Both the position numbers and the translations under genes were made by a program. Below, in pieces: positions 50,346 to 59,233 of a DNA stretch of 64,000 nt; the first letter of the stretch is position 1, and each line of letters opens with the position of its first letter. The notes beneath the pieces were generated by a model. It saw only the letters and a program-made list of their open reading frames with translations. It searched no databases and was not told the DNA's origin. The stretch is taken from contig JAYQDD010000009.1 of NCBI GenBank assembly GCA_038138145.1, positions 7,671 through 71,670 of the forward strand, read 5' to 3'. Source of the stretch: UBA3537 sp038138145. GTDB lineage: Bacteria > Bacteroidota > Bacteroidia > Flavobacteriales > Flavobacteriaceae.

Positions 50346-51902
50346 ATGAATCATTTACATCCTTTAAAAAATTTAAAAGCTGATATTCCAGCAAGTATTG
50401 TCGTATTTTTTGTTGCGCTACCCCTTTGTTTGGGTATAGCACTTGCAAGTGGAGCACCATTATTTTCTGGACTAATCGCAGGTATCGTTGGCGGAATTGT
50501 TGTCGGTATGCTTAGTGGCTCTGCCATTGGCGTTAGTGGTCCAGCAGCAGGTTTGGCAGCCATTGTTTTAGTCGCCATAAGCACTTTGGGCGGTTTCGAA
50601 AACTTTCTCCTTGCTGTTGTTTTAGGCGGGATTATCCAAGTTGCTTTTGGTATATTAAAAGCAGGCGTTATTGGCTACTACTTCCCCTCTTCTGTCATCA
50701 AAGGCATGCTTACTGGTATTGGAATTATAATTGTTATCAAACAAATTCCTTTCTTCTTTGGCTATGATAAAGCGCTCGCTACAGATGCGCATTTTACAGA
50801 ACTGCTAAATTACATCAGCCCAGGAGCAACGCTCATTGCCTTAATTGGATTAGCCATTCTAATTATTTGGAATGTCTGGCTCTCCAAATCTTATAAAGTA
50901 TTTCAAATTGTTCAAGGACCTGTAGTGGCGGTGGCGGTAGGGATTATTTATTACATCCTAACAAAAGATAGCACCACTTGGTCAGTAGATCAAAGTATGC
51001 TTGTAAGTGTTCCTACTCCGGAAAATTTATCCTCCTTTTTAGGTCAATTTAGTACGCCTAATTTTGATCAAATTAGCAATCCACAAATTTGGGTAACTGC
51101 TTTTACAATTGCCTTAGTAGCAAGTTTAGAAACCCTATTGTGTGTTGAAGCTACCGATAAATTGGACCCAAGAAAAAGGGTAACACCAACCAATAGAGAA
51201 CTTATTGCTCAAGGTTCAGGAAACATTATTTCTGGACTTATTGGCGGGTTACCTATTACACAAGTTATTGTTAGAAGTTCAGCCAATATACAATCTGGAG
51301 GTAAAACTAAAACCTCTGCAATTGTTCATGGATTTTTATTATTACTTTCTGTTTTAATCATCCCTACATTGCTCAACAAAATACCATTGTCTGTATTAGC
51401 AGCGGTCCTCTTTATTGTTGGTTACAAGTTGGCCAAACCTACCTTGTTTGTTACCATCTACAAACAAGGTTGTAAACAATTTGTTCCTTTTATTGTAACT
51501 GTCGTGGGTATTATATTTACCGATTTGCTTGTCGGAATTGGGCTCGGCTTAGCTGTTGGAATTATTGTGATTCTGATCAAAAGCTACCAAAACTCACACT
51601 TCCTTCATATTGAAGACAAAAGCAATGGGGCCAAAAAAGTAAAAATGACTCTTGCTGAAGAAGTTACCTTTATAAACAAAGGCGCAATCCTAAAAGAATT
51701 GGAGCATATCGATAAAGATTCCGCCTTGGAAATTGATGTCCGAAAAACACGTTTTTTGGATTATGACATCATTGAAATTTTGGAAGATTTTTCATTAAAA
51801 GCAAAAAACCGATCAATTGATATAACTTTAATTTCAGAACGAGGTACCGTAAAAAATCCAGACAGTTTTATTGAATTTTTTAAACTCAGACCCTCTGCTT
51901 AA
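50346..51902 (+). CDS. SulP family anion transporter with STAS domain
   Basis: 518 residues. The inner-membrane SulP core starts LKNLKADIPASIVVFFVALP, with GVSGPAAGLAAIV and GGLPITQVIVRSSANIQSGG as conserved elements. The C-terminal about 100 residues form a STAS domain (ALEIDVRKTRFLDYDIIEIL). SulP proteins carry sulfate, bicarbonate or other anions. A carbonic anhydrase 36 bases downstream suggests bicarbonate; some SulP transporters are bicarbonate carriers. The ion is inferred, not shown. Confidence 0.93.
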   Translation: MNHLHPLKNLKADIPASIVVFFVALPLCLGIALASGAPLFSGLIAGIVGGIVVGMLSGSAIGVSGPAAGLAAIVLVAISTLGGFENFLLAVVLGGIIQVAFGILKAGVIGYYFPSSVIKGMLTGIGIIIVIKQIPFFFGYDKALATDAHFTELLNYISPGATLIALIGLAILIIWNVWLSKSYKVFQIVQGPVVAVAVGIIYYILTKDSTTWSVDQSMLVSVPTPENLSSFLGQFSTPNFDQISNPQIWVTAFTIALVASLETLLCVEATDKLDPRKRVTPTNRELIAQGSGNIISGLIGGLPITQVIVRSSANIQSGGKTKTSAIVHGFLLLLSVLIIPTLLNKIPLSVLAAVLFIVGYKLAKPTLFVTIYKQGCKQFVPFIVTVVGIIFTDLLVGIGLGLAVGIIVILIKSYQNSHFLHIEDKSNGAKKVKMTLAEEVTFINKGAILKELEHIDKDSALEIDVRKTRFLDYDIIEILEDFSLKAKNRSIDITLISERGTVKNPDSFIEFFKLRPSA

Positions 51903-51937
51903 CTCATAATTCTACAAATACATAAAAACAAAACACA

Positions 51938-52564
51938 ATGAACGCACACACTAAAGAAACACAAAACCAAATGACACCAATAAGTGCACTTGCCGCACTT
52001 AAAGAAGGAAATACACGATTTGTTAATGGTGCTCAAGCACAAAGAGACCTCATGAAACAAGTGGAACAAACAAGTACTGGACAATATCCTTTTGCAACGG
52101 TACTGAGCTGTATTGACTCTAGAGTTTCTTCTGAACATATTTTTGATCAAGGAATGGGCGATATTTTCAGCGTAAGGATTGCAGGAAATTTCGTAAATGA
52201 AGATATTTTAGGCAGTATGGAATTTGCATGTAAGCTTGCAGGAACTAAACTAGTTGTTGTCCTTGGGCATACGGCTTGTGGCGCGGTCAAAGGGGCATGT
52301 GACCATGCTCGTCTTGGAAATCTTACTGCATTAATTAACAAAATTGAACCTGCTGTAGAAGCTGTTACAGAACCGCAAGACGAAAGTCAAAGAACTTCTG
52401 CAAATATTGATTTTGTAAATGAAGTGGCTAAGAAAAATGTAGTCATGACCATAGACAACATCCGTTCATCAAGTCAAGTACTAAAAGACATGGAAGATGC
52501 TGGAGAAATTCAAATTATTGGCGGAATGTATGACATTAAAACCGGTCAAGTAAACTTTTTTTAA
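51938..52564 (+). CDS. Beta-class carbonic anhydrase
   Basis: Interconverts CO2 and bicarbonate. 208 residues. Zinc ligands and dyad are in SCIDSRVSSE (Cys and the Asp-Arg pair) and LGHTACGAVKGA (His, Cys). No signal peptide is seen, so it is cytosolic. It is immediately downstream of the SulP transporter, an arrangement that would trap imported bicarbonate or supply it for carboxylations. Confidence 0.95.
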   Translation: MNAHTKETQNQMTPISALAALKEGNTRFVNGAQAQRDLMKQVEQTSTGQYPFATVLSCIDSRVSSEHIFDQGMGDIFSVRIAGNFVNEDILGSMEFACKLAGTKLVVVLGHTACGAVKGACDHARLGNLTALINKIEPAVEAVTEPQDESQRTSANIDFVNEVAKKNVVMTIDNIRSSSQVLKDMEDAGEIQIIGGMYDIKTGQVNFF

Positions 52565-52567
52565 ATC

Positions 52568-53248
52568 ATGAGATTGAATAAAGCCCTATGCATTGGCCTC
52601 CTTTTTTGGGGGTCAATGTTTCTTGGAGCACAAAATGATACAGGGAACTGGCTTATGTATTTTGGCACCAATAAAATCAGTGAAAAATTTAGTATTCACA
52701 CCGAAGCACAATACCGAAATCATACCATTAGCCCTACAAATGTAGAACAGCTTTTACTTCGGACTGGATTGAATTATCATTTCAAACCCAACGCCTCTGC
52801 CACATTTGGCTATGCGCATATTGGAAACTATGACTATGAATCCGATCGCAAGAGTCCAGAAGTTGAAGAACACCGGATTTGGCAACAATTTTTGACGACA
52901 AACGCGATTGGCCGTGTAAAGTTCGAACACCGATACCGGTTAGAAGAGCGCTATGTTGAAGATGATTTCAGAATGAGGTTTCGCTACCGACTGATGCTTT
53001 TTCTACCCATAAATCGTCCAAAAATTGAAACAGGGACATTGTACTTGGGCGTTTATGATGAACTCTTCATCAATGATAAACGTACTTTTTTTGACCGCAA
53101 TCGTCTCTATGGAGGATTTGGCTATCAATATGCAGACAACATCCATTTTCAGGTTGGGCTATTGCGTCAGGAAGTACAAAAATCAGCCAAAACATTTTTA
53201 CAGTTTGGCCTAATTTTCAATACGGATTTAAGAGGAACTGACAACTAA
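52568..53248 (+). CDS. DUF2490 family putative outer-membrane protein
   Basis: 226 residues with a signal peptide (ALCIGLLFWGSMFLGAQ). The rest is a set of amphipathic beta strands with recurring R-Y-R and G-Y patterns (QYRNHTI, FGYAHIGNYDYES, HRYRLEERY, FRYRLMLFLPI), which matches DUF2490 and suggests a small barrel. It follows carbonic anhydrase by three bases and ends the cassette. Its last four bases overlap the argH 3' end. The function is unknown. Confidence 0.85.
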   Translation: MRLNKALCIGLLFWGSMFLGAQNDTGNWLMYFGTNKISEKFSIHTEAQYRNHTISPTNVEQLLLRTGLNYHFKPNASATFGYAHIGNYDYESDRKSPEVEEHRIWQQFLTTNAIGRVKFEHRYRLEERYVEDDFRMRFRYRLMLFLPINRPKIETGTLYLGVYDELFINDKRTFFDRNRLYGGFGYQYADNIHFQVGLLRQEVQKSAKTFLQFGLIFNTDLRGTDN

Positions 53249-54525
53249 TCTAAACTTGGAAACTTGGCCTTGATTTTATCTAAAGCTAAGTTATCAATGC
53301 TACCAATGTGTGTGTGTTTTTGGCGCACATCAGAAACATAGGTTCCCTTTTGAACTTGTTCGCCAATGGTCTTATAAGCCGATCTAAACGTTGCACCACT
53401 TTGCACCAAAGCATTTATACTGTCTACAGTAAATAAGTATTTGTATTTTTCGTCATTTAAATCCACCGATTTTACCTCAATATGTTGCAACCCATAATCA
53501 AAAATGGACAACACCGTTTTAATGGTTTCAAATGCAGAAATCATTGGCGATTTCAACAATTGAAAATCACGATGGTAACCACTTGGCAGGTTGTTTGTCA
53601 TCAGTTGTATTTGAGAAGGTAAACTTTGTAGATGATTACATTTTGCACGAATTAACTCAAAAACATCTGGATTTTTTTTGTGTGGCATAATGCTGCTTCC
53701 TGTTGTGAGTTGGTCTGGAAAACTAATAAATCCAAAATTTTGACTCATGTACAAACAAATATCCATAGCAAACTTTGAAAGAGTAAATGCTAAATTCCCT
53801 AAACTTGAAGCAATGATTTGTTCATTTTTCCCTCGCGCCATTTGAGCTGAAACAACATTGTACTTTAGTTCAGAGAAATCCAGTAAGGCAGTGGTCAACT
53901 TTCGGTCTATAGGAAATGAACTTCCATAACCCGCCGCAGAACCCAAAGGGTTTTGGTCAACAATTTTTTGAGCCGATTGAAGCAGCAAAACATCATCGAT
54001 AAGCGTTTCTGCATAGGCCGAAAACCAAAGCCCAAAAGAGGATGGCATTGCCACTTGAAGATGGGTATATCCTGGTAATAATTCTGACTTATGCTGATCG
54101 GCCAAAGACATTAGGGTATCAAACAAGACTTTGATTTGTCTTTGAACAGTATTTAAATTGTCTTTGTAATACAATTGCAACGCCACCAATACCTGATCAT
54201 TTCTTGAACGAGCTGTATGTATTTTATTTCCAGCTTCTCCAATACGTTGCGTTAGCTCAAACTCAATTTTGGAGTGTACGTCTTCAAAATCATCTTCTAT
54301 TTTAAACGCTCCTGCGTCTACTTCTTTTTGAAGTTCGGCAATAGCATGTTCTACTTGTTTGAGTTCATTCTTGTCCAAAATTTCTACCTGTGCCAACATT
54401 TTGGCATGAGCCAGAGAAGCACGTAAATCATAAGACGCAATGTGTAAATCTATGGCTCGATCATCACCAACTGTGAAGGCCTCAATAGTTTTGTCTATAG
54501 AAATTCCTTTGTCCCAAAGTTTCAT
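53245..54525 (-). CDS. argH: Argininosuccinate lyase
   Basis: Last step of arginine synthesis: argininosuccinate to arginine plus fumarate. 426 residues. The lyase signature TTGSSIMPHKKNPDVFELIR (TGSSIMPHKKNPD) and the catalytic-His block SFDD/E-type DVHSKIEFELTQRIG, GYTHLQVAMP, and SRNDQVLVALQLY are intact. It is the final gene of the operon, three bases after argE. Confidence 0.95.
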   Translation of the reverse strand: MKLWDKGISIDKTIEAFTVGDDRAIDLHIASYDLRASLAHAKMLAQVEILDKNELKQVEHAIAELQKEVDAGAFKIEDDFEDVHSKIEFELTQRIGEAGNKIHTARSRNDQVLVALQLYYKDNLNTVQRQIKVLFDTLMSLADQHKSELLPGYTHLQVAMPSSFGLWFSAYAETLIDDVLLLQSAQKIVDQNPLGSAAGYGSSFPIDRKLTTALLDFSELKYNVVSAQMARGKNEQIIASSLGNLAFTLSKFAMDICLYMSQNFGFISFPDQLTTGSSIMPHKKNPDVFELIRAKCNHLQSLPSQIQLMTNNLPSGYHRDFQLLKSPMISAFETIKTVLSIFDYGLQHIEVKSVDLNDEKYKYLFTVDSINALVQSGATFRSAYKTIGEQVQKGTYVSDVRQKHTHIGSIDNLALDKIKAKFPSLD

Positions 54526-54528
54526 CGT

Positions 54529-55596
54529 TTAAAGTATTTTTGTTAATAATTGGATATAAAGCGCTATCCCTTCTTCAATTTCTTCAATAAAAATAAATTC
54601 ATCTGCAGTATGGGATCGAGTGCTGTCGCCAGGGCCTAATTTCAAAGAAGGACAACTTAACACCGCTTGATCGGATAAGGTAGGTGAACCGTAGGTTTCT
54701 CGACCTAACTCAATCCCCGCCAAAACTAACGGATGGGTTTGTGGAATCGAGGACGAATTTAAATTCGTGCTTCGGGGCGTTACAATAGCATTGGGCAAAT
54801 GTTTTTGGATGATTTCTACCACCTCAGCATTTGAATAACAGTCATTCACACGAATATCCACAACCATTGAAACTTTGGCAGGGATAGCATTGTGTTGTTG
54901 GCCAGCATTGATCTGAGTAAGGGTCATTTTGACGTTTCCAAGGGTGCTCGATTGTTTTTCAAACTTAAAATTCTTAATCCACTCCATCACTGGAATGGCA
55001 TTATAAAGTGCATTGTCGTTATTGGGATGTGCCGCATGACCAGGAGTACCTAAAACCTCAACATCAAAAACAACTAATCCTTTTTCTGCAATAGCCAATT
55101 GCATTTGCGTAGGTTCTCCAACAATAGCAACATCAATTTTTGGAAGCACATCAAGCATGCTGTTCAGACCATTTGGCCCACTGCTTTCCTCTTCGGCAGA
55201 TCCTACAAATACAAGGTTATAATTCAAAGATTCTTTATTATAAAAATAAGTGAATGTCGCCAAAAGAGACACCAAACAACCCCCTGCATCGTTGCTCCCA
55301 AGCCCAAATAATTTACCTGATTCTACATGCGCATCAAAAGGGTTTTTTGTGTAGCCACTGTTTGGTTTCACGGTGTCATGATGAGAATTGAGTAAAAGTG
55401 TGGGTTTTGCTGTGTCAAAAGATTTATTTGTTGCCCAAACGTTATTTTGATGACGATTGTAAGGTATTTCAAACCTTTGAAACCATTGTTCCAAAAGTTG
55501 AGCGGTGGGGTCTTCTTCTGATGAAAAAGAAGGAGTCCTAATTAAATTTTTCAGTAATTCTATAGCTGAATTCGTGAGCGCATCTATATTCATCAT
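54529..55596 (-). CDS. argE: M20 family N-acyl-ornithine/citrulline deacylase, ArgE-like
   Basis: 355 residues from ATG 55596, which overlaps the argB stop; the frame is open to 55656. Zinc-peptidase fold: LLLNSHHDTV, GLGSNDAGGCL, the catalytic-Glu AEEESSGPNGL, and a dimerisation domain. It removes the N-acyl group late in the arginine pathway. Because the carbamoyltransferase is of the N-acylornithine type, the true substrate is probably N-acyl-citrulline rather than N-acetylornithine. Acetyl or succinyl is undecided. Confidence 0.9.
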   Translation of the reverse strand: MMNIDALTNSAIELLKNLIRTPSFSSEEDPTAQLLEQWFQRFEIPYNRHQNNVWATNKSFDTAKPTLLLNSHHDTVKPNSGYTKNPFDAHVESGKLFGLGSNDAGGCLVSLLATFTYFYNKESLNYNLVFVGSAEEESSGPNGLNSMLDVLPKIDVAIVGEPTQMQLAIAEKGLVVFDVEVLGTPGHAAHPNNDNALYNAIPVMEWIKNFKFEKQSSTLGNVKMTLTQINAGQQHNAIPAKVSMVVDIRVNDCYSNAEVVEIIQKHLPNAIVTPRSTNLNSSSIPQTHPLVLAGIELGRETYGSPTLSDQAVLSCPSLKLGPGDSTRSHTADEFIFIEEIEEGIALYIQLLTKIL

Positions 55597-56372
55597 AACG
55601 TTAAAGTTGTATAGTTTGTAGAACGGTTTGAAAGCATGCTTGACTGACCAATACATACTTTAGAAACTTGACCTTCAAGTGCGTCAAAACAATTTTTTAA
55701 TTTGGGCAACATACCGTCGGATATAATGCCAGACTTCAAAAGGTCTTTATACATTGATTGATCAATTGATTTAATGATTGAAGAGGGTATATCTTTATCG
55801 CTCAAAACACCTTGCTTTTCAAAACAATAGTACAAGGTAACTTCAAAATCCGATACTAAAGCAGTGGCTAATGTCGCCGCAATCGTATCGGCATTCGTAT
55901 TAAGCAATTGACCCTTTTTATCATGGGTAATTGCAGAAAAAACAGGAACCATATCAGCATTTAACAACAATGAAATATAGCTTGAGTTAATCGATTGAAT
56001 ATCGCCTACAAAACCAAAATCAATGTCAGAAACAGGGCGTTTGTTGGATTGAATAGTATTGGCATCTGCCCCAGAACACCCCACTGCATTACAATTTAGC
56101 CCTTGAAGATCAGCGACAATTGAAGTATTGATTTTCCCCGCATAAACCATTGTAATAACGTCCAGAGTTTTGGCATCTGTGATGCGTCGCCCATTGACCA
56201 TATGAACGTTTAATTGCATTTGTTTAGCTAATGCTGAGGCCGATTTTCCTCCGCCATGCACTAAAATTTTAAGCCCTTCTAATTTAGAAAAATCGCTTAA
56301 AAAGTCCTTTTTAGCTTTAGGGTCATCGAGAATATGTCCCCCTATTTTTACGATATTTAACGGCTGTTTCAT
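55593..56372 (-). CDS. argB: N-acylglutamate kinase
   Basis: Phosphorylates the gamma-carboxyl of N-acetyl (or N-succinyl) glutamate. 259 residues, amino-acid-kinase fold: KIGGHILDDPK, VHGGGKSASALA, VNGRRITDAKTLDVI, and a C-terminal GIISDGMLPKLKNCFDAL. It overlaps argF' by four bases upstream and argE by four bases downstream. Confidence 0.94.
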   Translation of the reverse strand: MKQPLNIVKIGGHILDDPKAKKDFLSDFSKLEGLKILVHGGGKSASALAKQMQLNVHMVNGRRITDAKTLDVITMVYAGKINTSIVADLQGLNCNAVGCSGADANTIQSNKRPVSDIDFGFVGDIQSINSSYISLLLNADMVPVFSAITHDKKGQLLNTNADTIAATLATALVSDFEVTLYYCFEKQGVLSDKDIPSSIIKSIDQSMYKDLLKSGIISDGMLPKLKNCFDALEGQVSKVCIGQSSMLSNRSTNYTTLTL

Positions 56373-57304
56373 AACGATTCTAAAAGTTGTTTAAGTACTA
56401 TTTGTGCTGCAAAAGTTCTGTTATTGGATTGTTCTATGCATAAAGATTGTAGGCTGTCAAGTACAGCATCCTCGACCACTACATTTCGACGAACTGGCAA
56501 GCAATGCATGAATTTTGCATCACCGATTTTAGATTTTGTTATCATCCAATCCGCTTTAGTATCTAAAATTTTTCCATAATCATTAAAACTGCTCCAGTTT
56601 TTGGCATAAACAAAATCGGCATTTTTAAGCGCTTCTGTTTGATTATAGAATACAGGCGTTTGCTTTACAATTGAAGGATCTAAATCATAACCCTCTGGAT
56701 GAGTAATGCTCAAATCTACATCCAAAAGTTGCATGGTTTGCACAAATGAATTGGCAACAGCGTGGGGTAATGCTTTTGGGTGCGGCGCCCATGTTAGAAC
56801 AACCTTTGGCTTTTTTTTCTCGCTTTGCTCTAAAATTGTAATAGCATCGGCAAGTCCCTGCAAAGGATGTGCGGTTGCGCTTTCCATGTTGACTATTGGA
56901 ACCGTAGCAAATGTAGAAAATGCATTCAAAATCCATTCGGATTGGTCTTTTGCTTTGTCGACTAAGGTTGGGAATGCGCGTACACCAATGATAGACGCAT
57001 ACTGCGAAATGACTTGCGCTGCTTCTTTTATATGTTCTGATGATTGTAAATTCATGACGGCACCTTCTTCAAACTCTAATTGCCATGCGTCATTGACATT
57101 TAAGACAATAACATTCATACCCAAATTTTTGGCGGCCAATTCTGTACTGATTCGTGTGCGCAAACTGGCATTAAAAAACAACAACACCAATGTCTTTTGT
57201 GCACCAAGGTTGTTGTACGTATATGGATTGGCTTTCAATGCTAGAGCATCCTGAACAGCGTTATTCAAATCATTGATGCTATGGATGTTTAAAAAATGAT
57301 TCAT
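56369..57304 (-). CDS. argF': N-acylornithine carbamoyltransferase (ArgF' type)
   Basis: Carbamoylates an N-acylated ornithine, the Bacteroidota route, instead of free ornithine. 311 residues. The carbamoyl-phosphate motif is FFNASLRTR (in place of the usual STRT), with ATAHPLQGLAD, TWAPHPKALPHAV and MHCLPVRRNVVV as in the B. fragilis succinylornithine enzyme. The residue before E-H in LQSSEHIKEA is Ser, where I recall Pro in the succinyl and Glu in the acetyl form, so the acyl group cannot be assigned. It overlaps argD and argB. Confidence 0.92.
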   Translation of the reverse strand: MNHFLNIHSINDLNNAVQDALALKANPYTYNNLGAQKTLVLLFFNASLRTRISTELAAKNLGMNVIVLNVNDAWQLEFEEGAVMNLQSSEHIKEAAQVISQYASIIGVRAFPTLVDKAKDQSEWILNAFSTFATVPIVNMESATAHPLQGLADAITILEQSEKKKPKVVLTWAPHPKALPHAVANSFVQTMQLLDVDLSITHPEGYDLDPSIVKQTPVFYNQTEALKNADFVYAKNWSSFNDYGKILDTKADWMITKSKIGDAKFMHCLPVRRNVVVEDAVLDSLQSLCIEQSNNRTFAAQIVLKQLLESL

Positions 57305-58425
57305 AATTCTTGTTTTAATGCACTAAATAATGTGTCAATATGTTCTTCATTGATGGTTAGTGGTGGAAGAATGCGAATTAAGTTGGGGTTTTTGGAACTC
57401 CCTGTAAATATTTTGTGTTTAAAAAGCAGTGTCTTTCTCAATTCTGCAATAGGAAATTCAAATTCCAATCCAAGCATCAAACCTCTGCCTTTAAGTTGAA
57501 CAATTTGAGGAATATCTTTGGCAAGTTCCCTAAAATAGAGTTCCATTTGCTGTGCATTGTTCATCAAATTTTGGCCTTTTAGGACTTCCAAAACACTGAG
57601 TGTAGCGGCACACGCCAAGTGATTCCCGCCAAAAGTGGTCCCCAAAAGTCCATAAGATGCTTTGATCTCTGGATGAATCAAAATACCTCCAACAGGAAAA
57701 CCATTACCCATTCCCTTCGCCATGGAAATAATATGTGGCGTAATACCGTGTTTTTGAAAGGCAAAAAAATCACCGCTACGCCCAAAACCAGATTGCACCT
57801 CATCAGCAATAAGCACGGCACCATATTGCTTACACAAGACTTCCAATCCTTTGTAAAATTCTGTTGTACTTTGATCAAGACCGCCAACACCCTGAATACA
57901 TTCAATAATGATGGCACAGGTTTCTCCTTTTTGAAGGGTTTTTTCTACTGCTTCTAAATCTCCTAAAGCATGAAAATCTACTTTTTGCTGTGCATTAAGT
58001 GGTGCAATAATTTTTGAATTATCAGTACTTGCTACTGCTGCAGAGGTACGCCCATGAAAAGAATTTTCAAAAGCAATAATGGATGCTTTATTGGTATGAA
58101 ATGACGCCAATTTTAAGGCATTCTCATTGGCTTCTGCTCCTGAACTACATAAAAATAATTCGTAATTTTTACATCCAGAATCTATGGCCAATTGTTTTGC
58201 CAATTTATGTTGTAATGGGTTTTGAACTGCATTGCTATAAAATCCTATTTGATTTAATTGCTCCGTCACGTTCTGAACATAGGTGGGGTGTGCATGTCCT
58301 ATGGAAATGACGGCATGTCCGCCATAAAGATCTAAATACTGCGTATCTTGTTCGTCAAAAACATAAACATTTTTTGCACGAACTGGCGTTACATCATATA
58401 AAGGATAAACGTCAAACAACTTCAT
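57301..58425 (-). CDS. argD: N-acylornithine aminotransferase
   Basis: PLP enzyme that converts N-acylglutamate semialdehyde to N-acylornithine. 374 residues, class III aminotransferase: NVYVFDEQDTQYLDLYGGHA (core YLDLYGG), SSGAEANENALKLA, FHGRTSAAVASTD, LIADEVQSGFGRSG and the PLP-lysine motif SMAKGMGNGFPVGG. It lies between proC and argF', with four-base overlaps on both sides. Confidence 0.95.
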   Translation of the reverse strand: MKLFDVYPLYDVTPVRAKNVYVFDEQDTQYLDLYGGHAVISIGHAHPTYVQNVTEQLNQIGFYSNAVQNPLQHKLAKQLAIDSGCKNYELFLCSSGAEANENALKLASFHTNKASIIAFENSFHGRTSAAVASTDNSKIIAPLNAQQKVDFHALGDLEAVEKTLQKGETCAIIIECIQGVGGLDQSTTEFYKGLEVLCKQYGAVLIADEVQSGFGRSGDFFAFQKHGITPHIISMAKGMGNGFPVGGILIHPEIKASYGLLGTTFGGNHLACAATLSVLEVLKGQNLMNNAQQMELYFRELAKDIPQIVQLKGRGLMLGLEFEFPIAELRKTLLFKHKIFTGSSKNPNLIRILPPLTINEEHIDTLFSALKQEL

Positions 58426-59222
58426 ACTTGATTGGTTTTTATGGCGTTAATTTTTTGAAATGAAGCCACCATTCCTTGAATCAATGACGAGCTAAGGCCC
58501 TTGTGTTCCATTTCATTAAGCCCTTCAATGGTACACCCCATAGGTGTGGTCACTTTATCTATTTCTTCTTCGGGATGATGCCCATTTTGAATTAATAGTT
58601 GCGCCGCGCCTTCGCTTGTATGCATGGCCAAACGCTGCGCTTCTTTAGCATCAAAGCCCAATTGAATAGCGGCTTGAGTTGTGGCACGAATCAAGCGCAT
58701 CCAAAAAGCAATTCCGCTAGCACACACTACCGTTGCGGCTTGCATTTGCTCCTCAGGAATACATATAGTTGCCCCTAGCCTATTAAAAATAGCTTCTGCT
58801 ACTGACACTCTCGACTTTCCGGCCTTATTACTACACAAGCAAGTCATGGATTTACCTACGGCTATGGCTGTGTTGGGCATTGCTCTGATGATGTAATTTT
58901 GAGCACCCACAAGAGCTTCAATTTTGGCGATTGAAAATCCTGTGATGGTCGAAATCAAAATGTGTTTTTCTGTTAAAAACGGAGCAATATCTTCAAGAAT
59001 AGATTGTAAATGCGCAGGTTGAACTGCGAAAATCAAAATGTCCGATTTTTGTACTGCCAATCGGTTATCGCTTGTCAAATGAACATTTTTGTATCCATCA
59101 AATTCTTTGAGCGCACCTAACCCTCTTCGCGTCAAATACAAGGACGTGATGGCATTGTTTATGATTAATCCTTTGGCAATTGATCGCCCCAAATTTCCTG
59201 TTCCTATAACTGCTATTTTCAT
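58422..59222 (-). CDS. proC: Pyrroline-5-carboxylate reductase
   Basis: Reduces pyrroline-5-carboxylate to proline. 266 residues with Rossmann GTGNLGRSIAKGL, RAMPNTAIAVGKSMT and the C-terminal signature region QLIQNGHHPEEEIDKVTTPMGCTIEGL (core VTTPMGCTIEGL). Its presence inside the arginine operon ties proline to arginine synthesis; it is common in Bacteroidota arg clusters. It overlaps argD by four bases. Confidence 0.94.
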   Translation of the reverse strand: MKIAVIGTGNLGRSIAKGLIINNAITSLYLTRRGLGALKEFDGYKNVHLTSDNRLAVQKSDILIFAVQPAHLQSILEDIAPFLTEKHILISTITGFSIAKIEALVGAQNYIIRAMPNTAIAVGKSMTCLCSNKAGKSRVSVAEAIFNRLGATICIPEEQMQAATVVCASGIAFWMRLIRATTQAAIQLGFDAKEAQRLAMHTSEGAAQLLIQNGHHPEEEIDKVTTPMGCTIEGLNEMEHKGLSSSLIQGMVASFQKINAIKTNQV

Positions 59223-59233
59223 ATTAAAGTTGA

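Noticed and set aside
56706..57254. A 182-codon plus-strand frame inside argF'
   Set aside because: It is fully overlapped by an unmistakable carbamoyltransferase gene and has no family signature.
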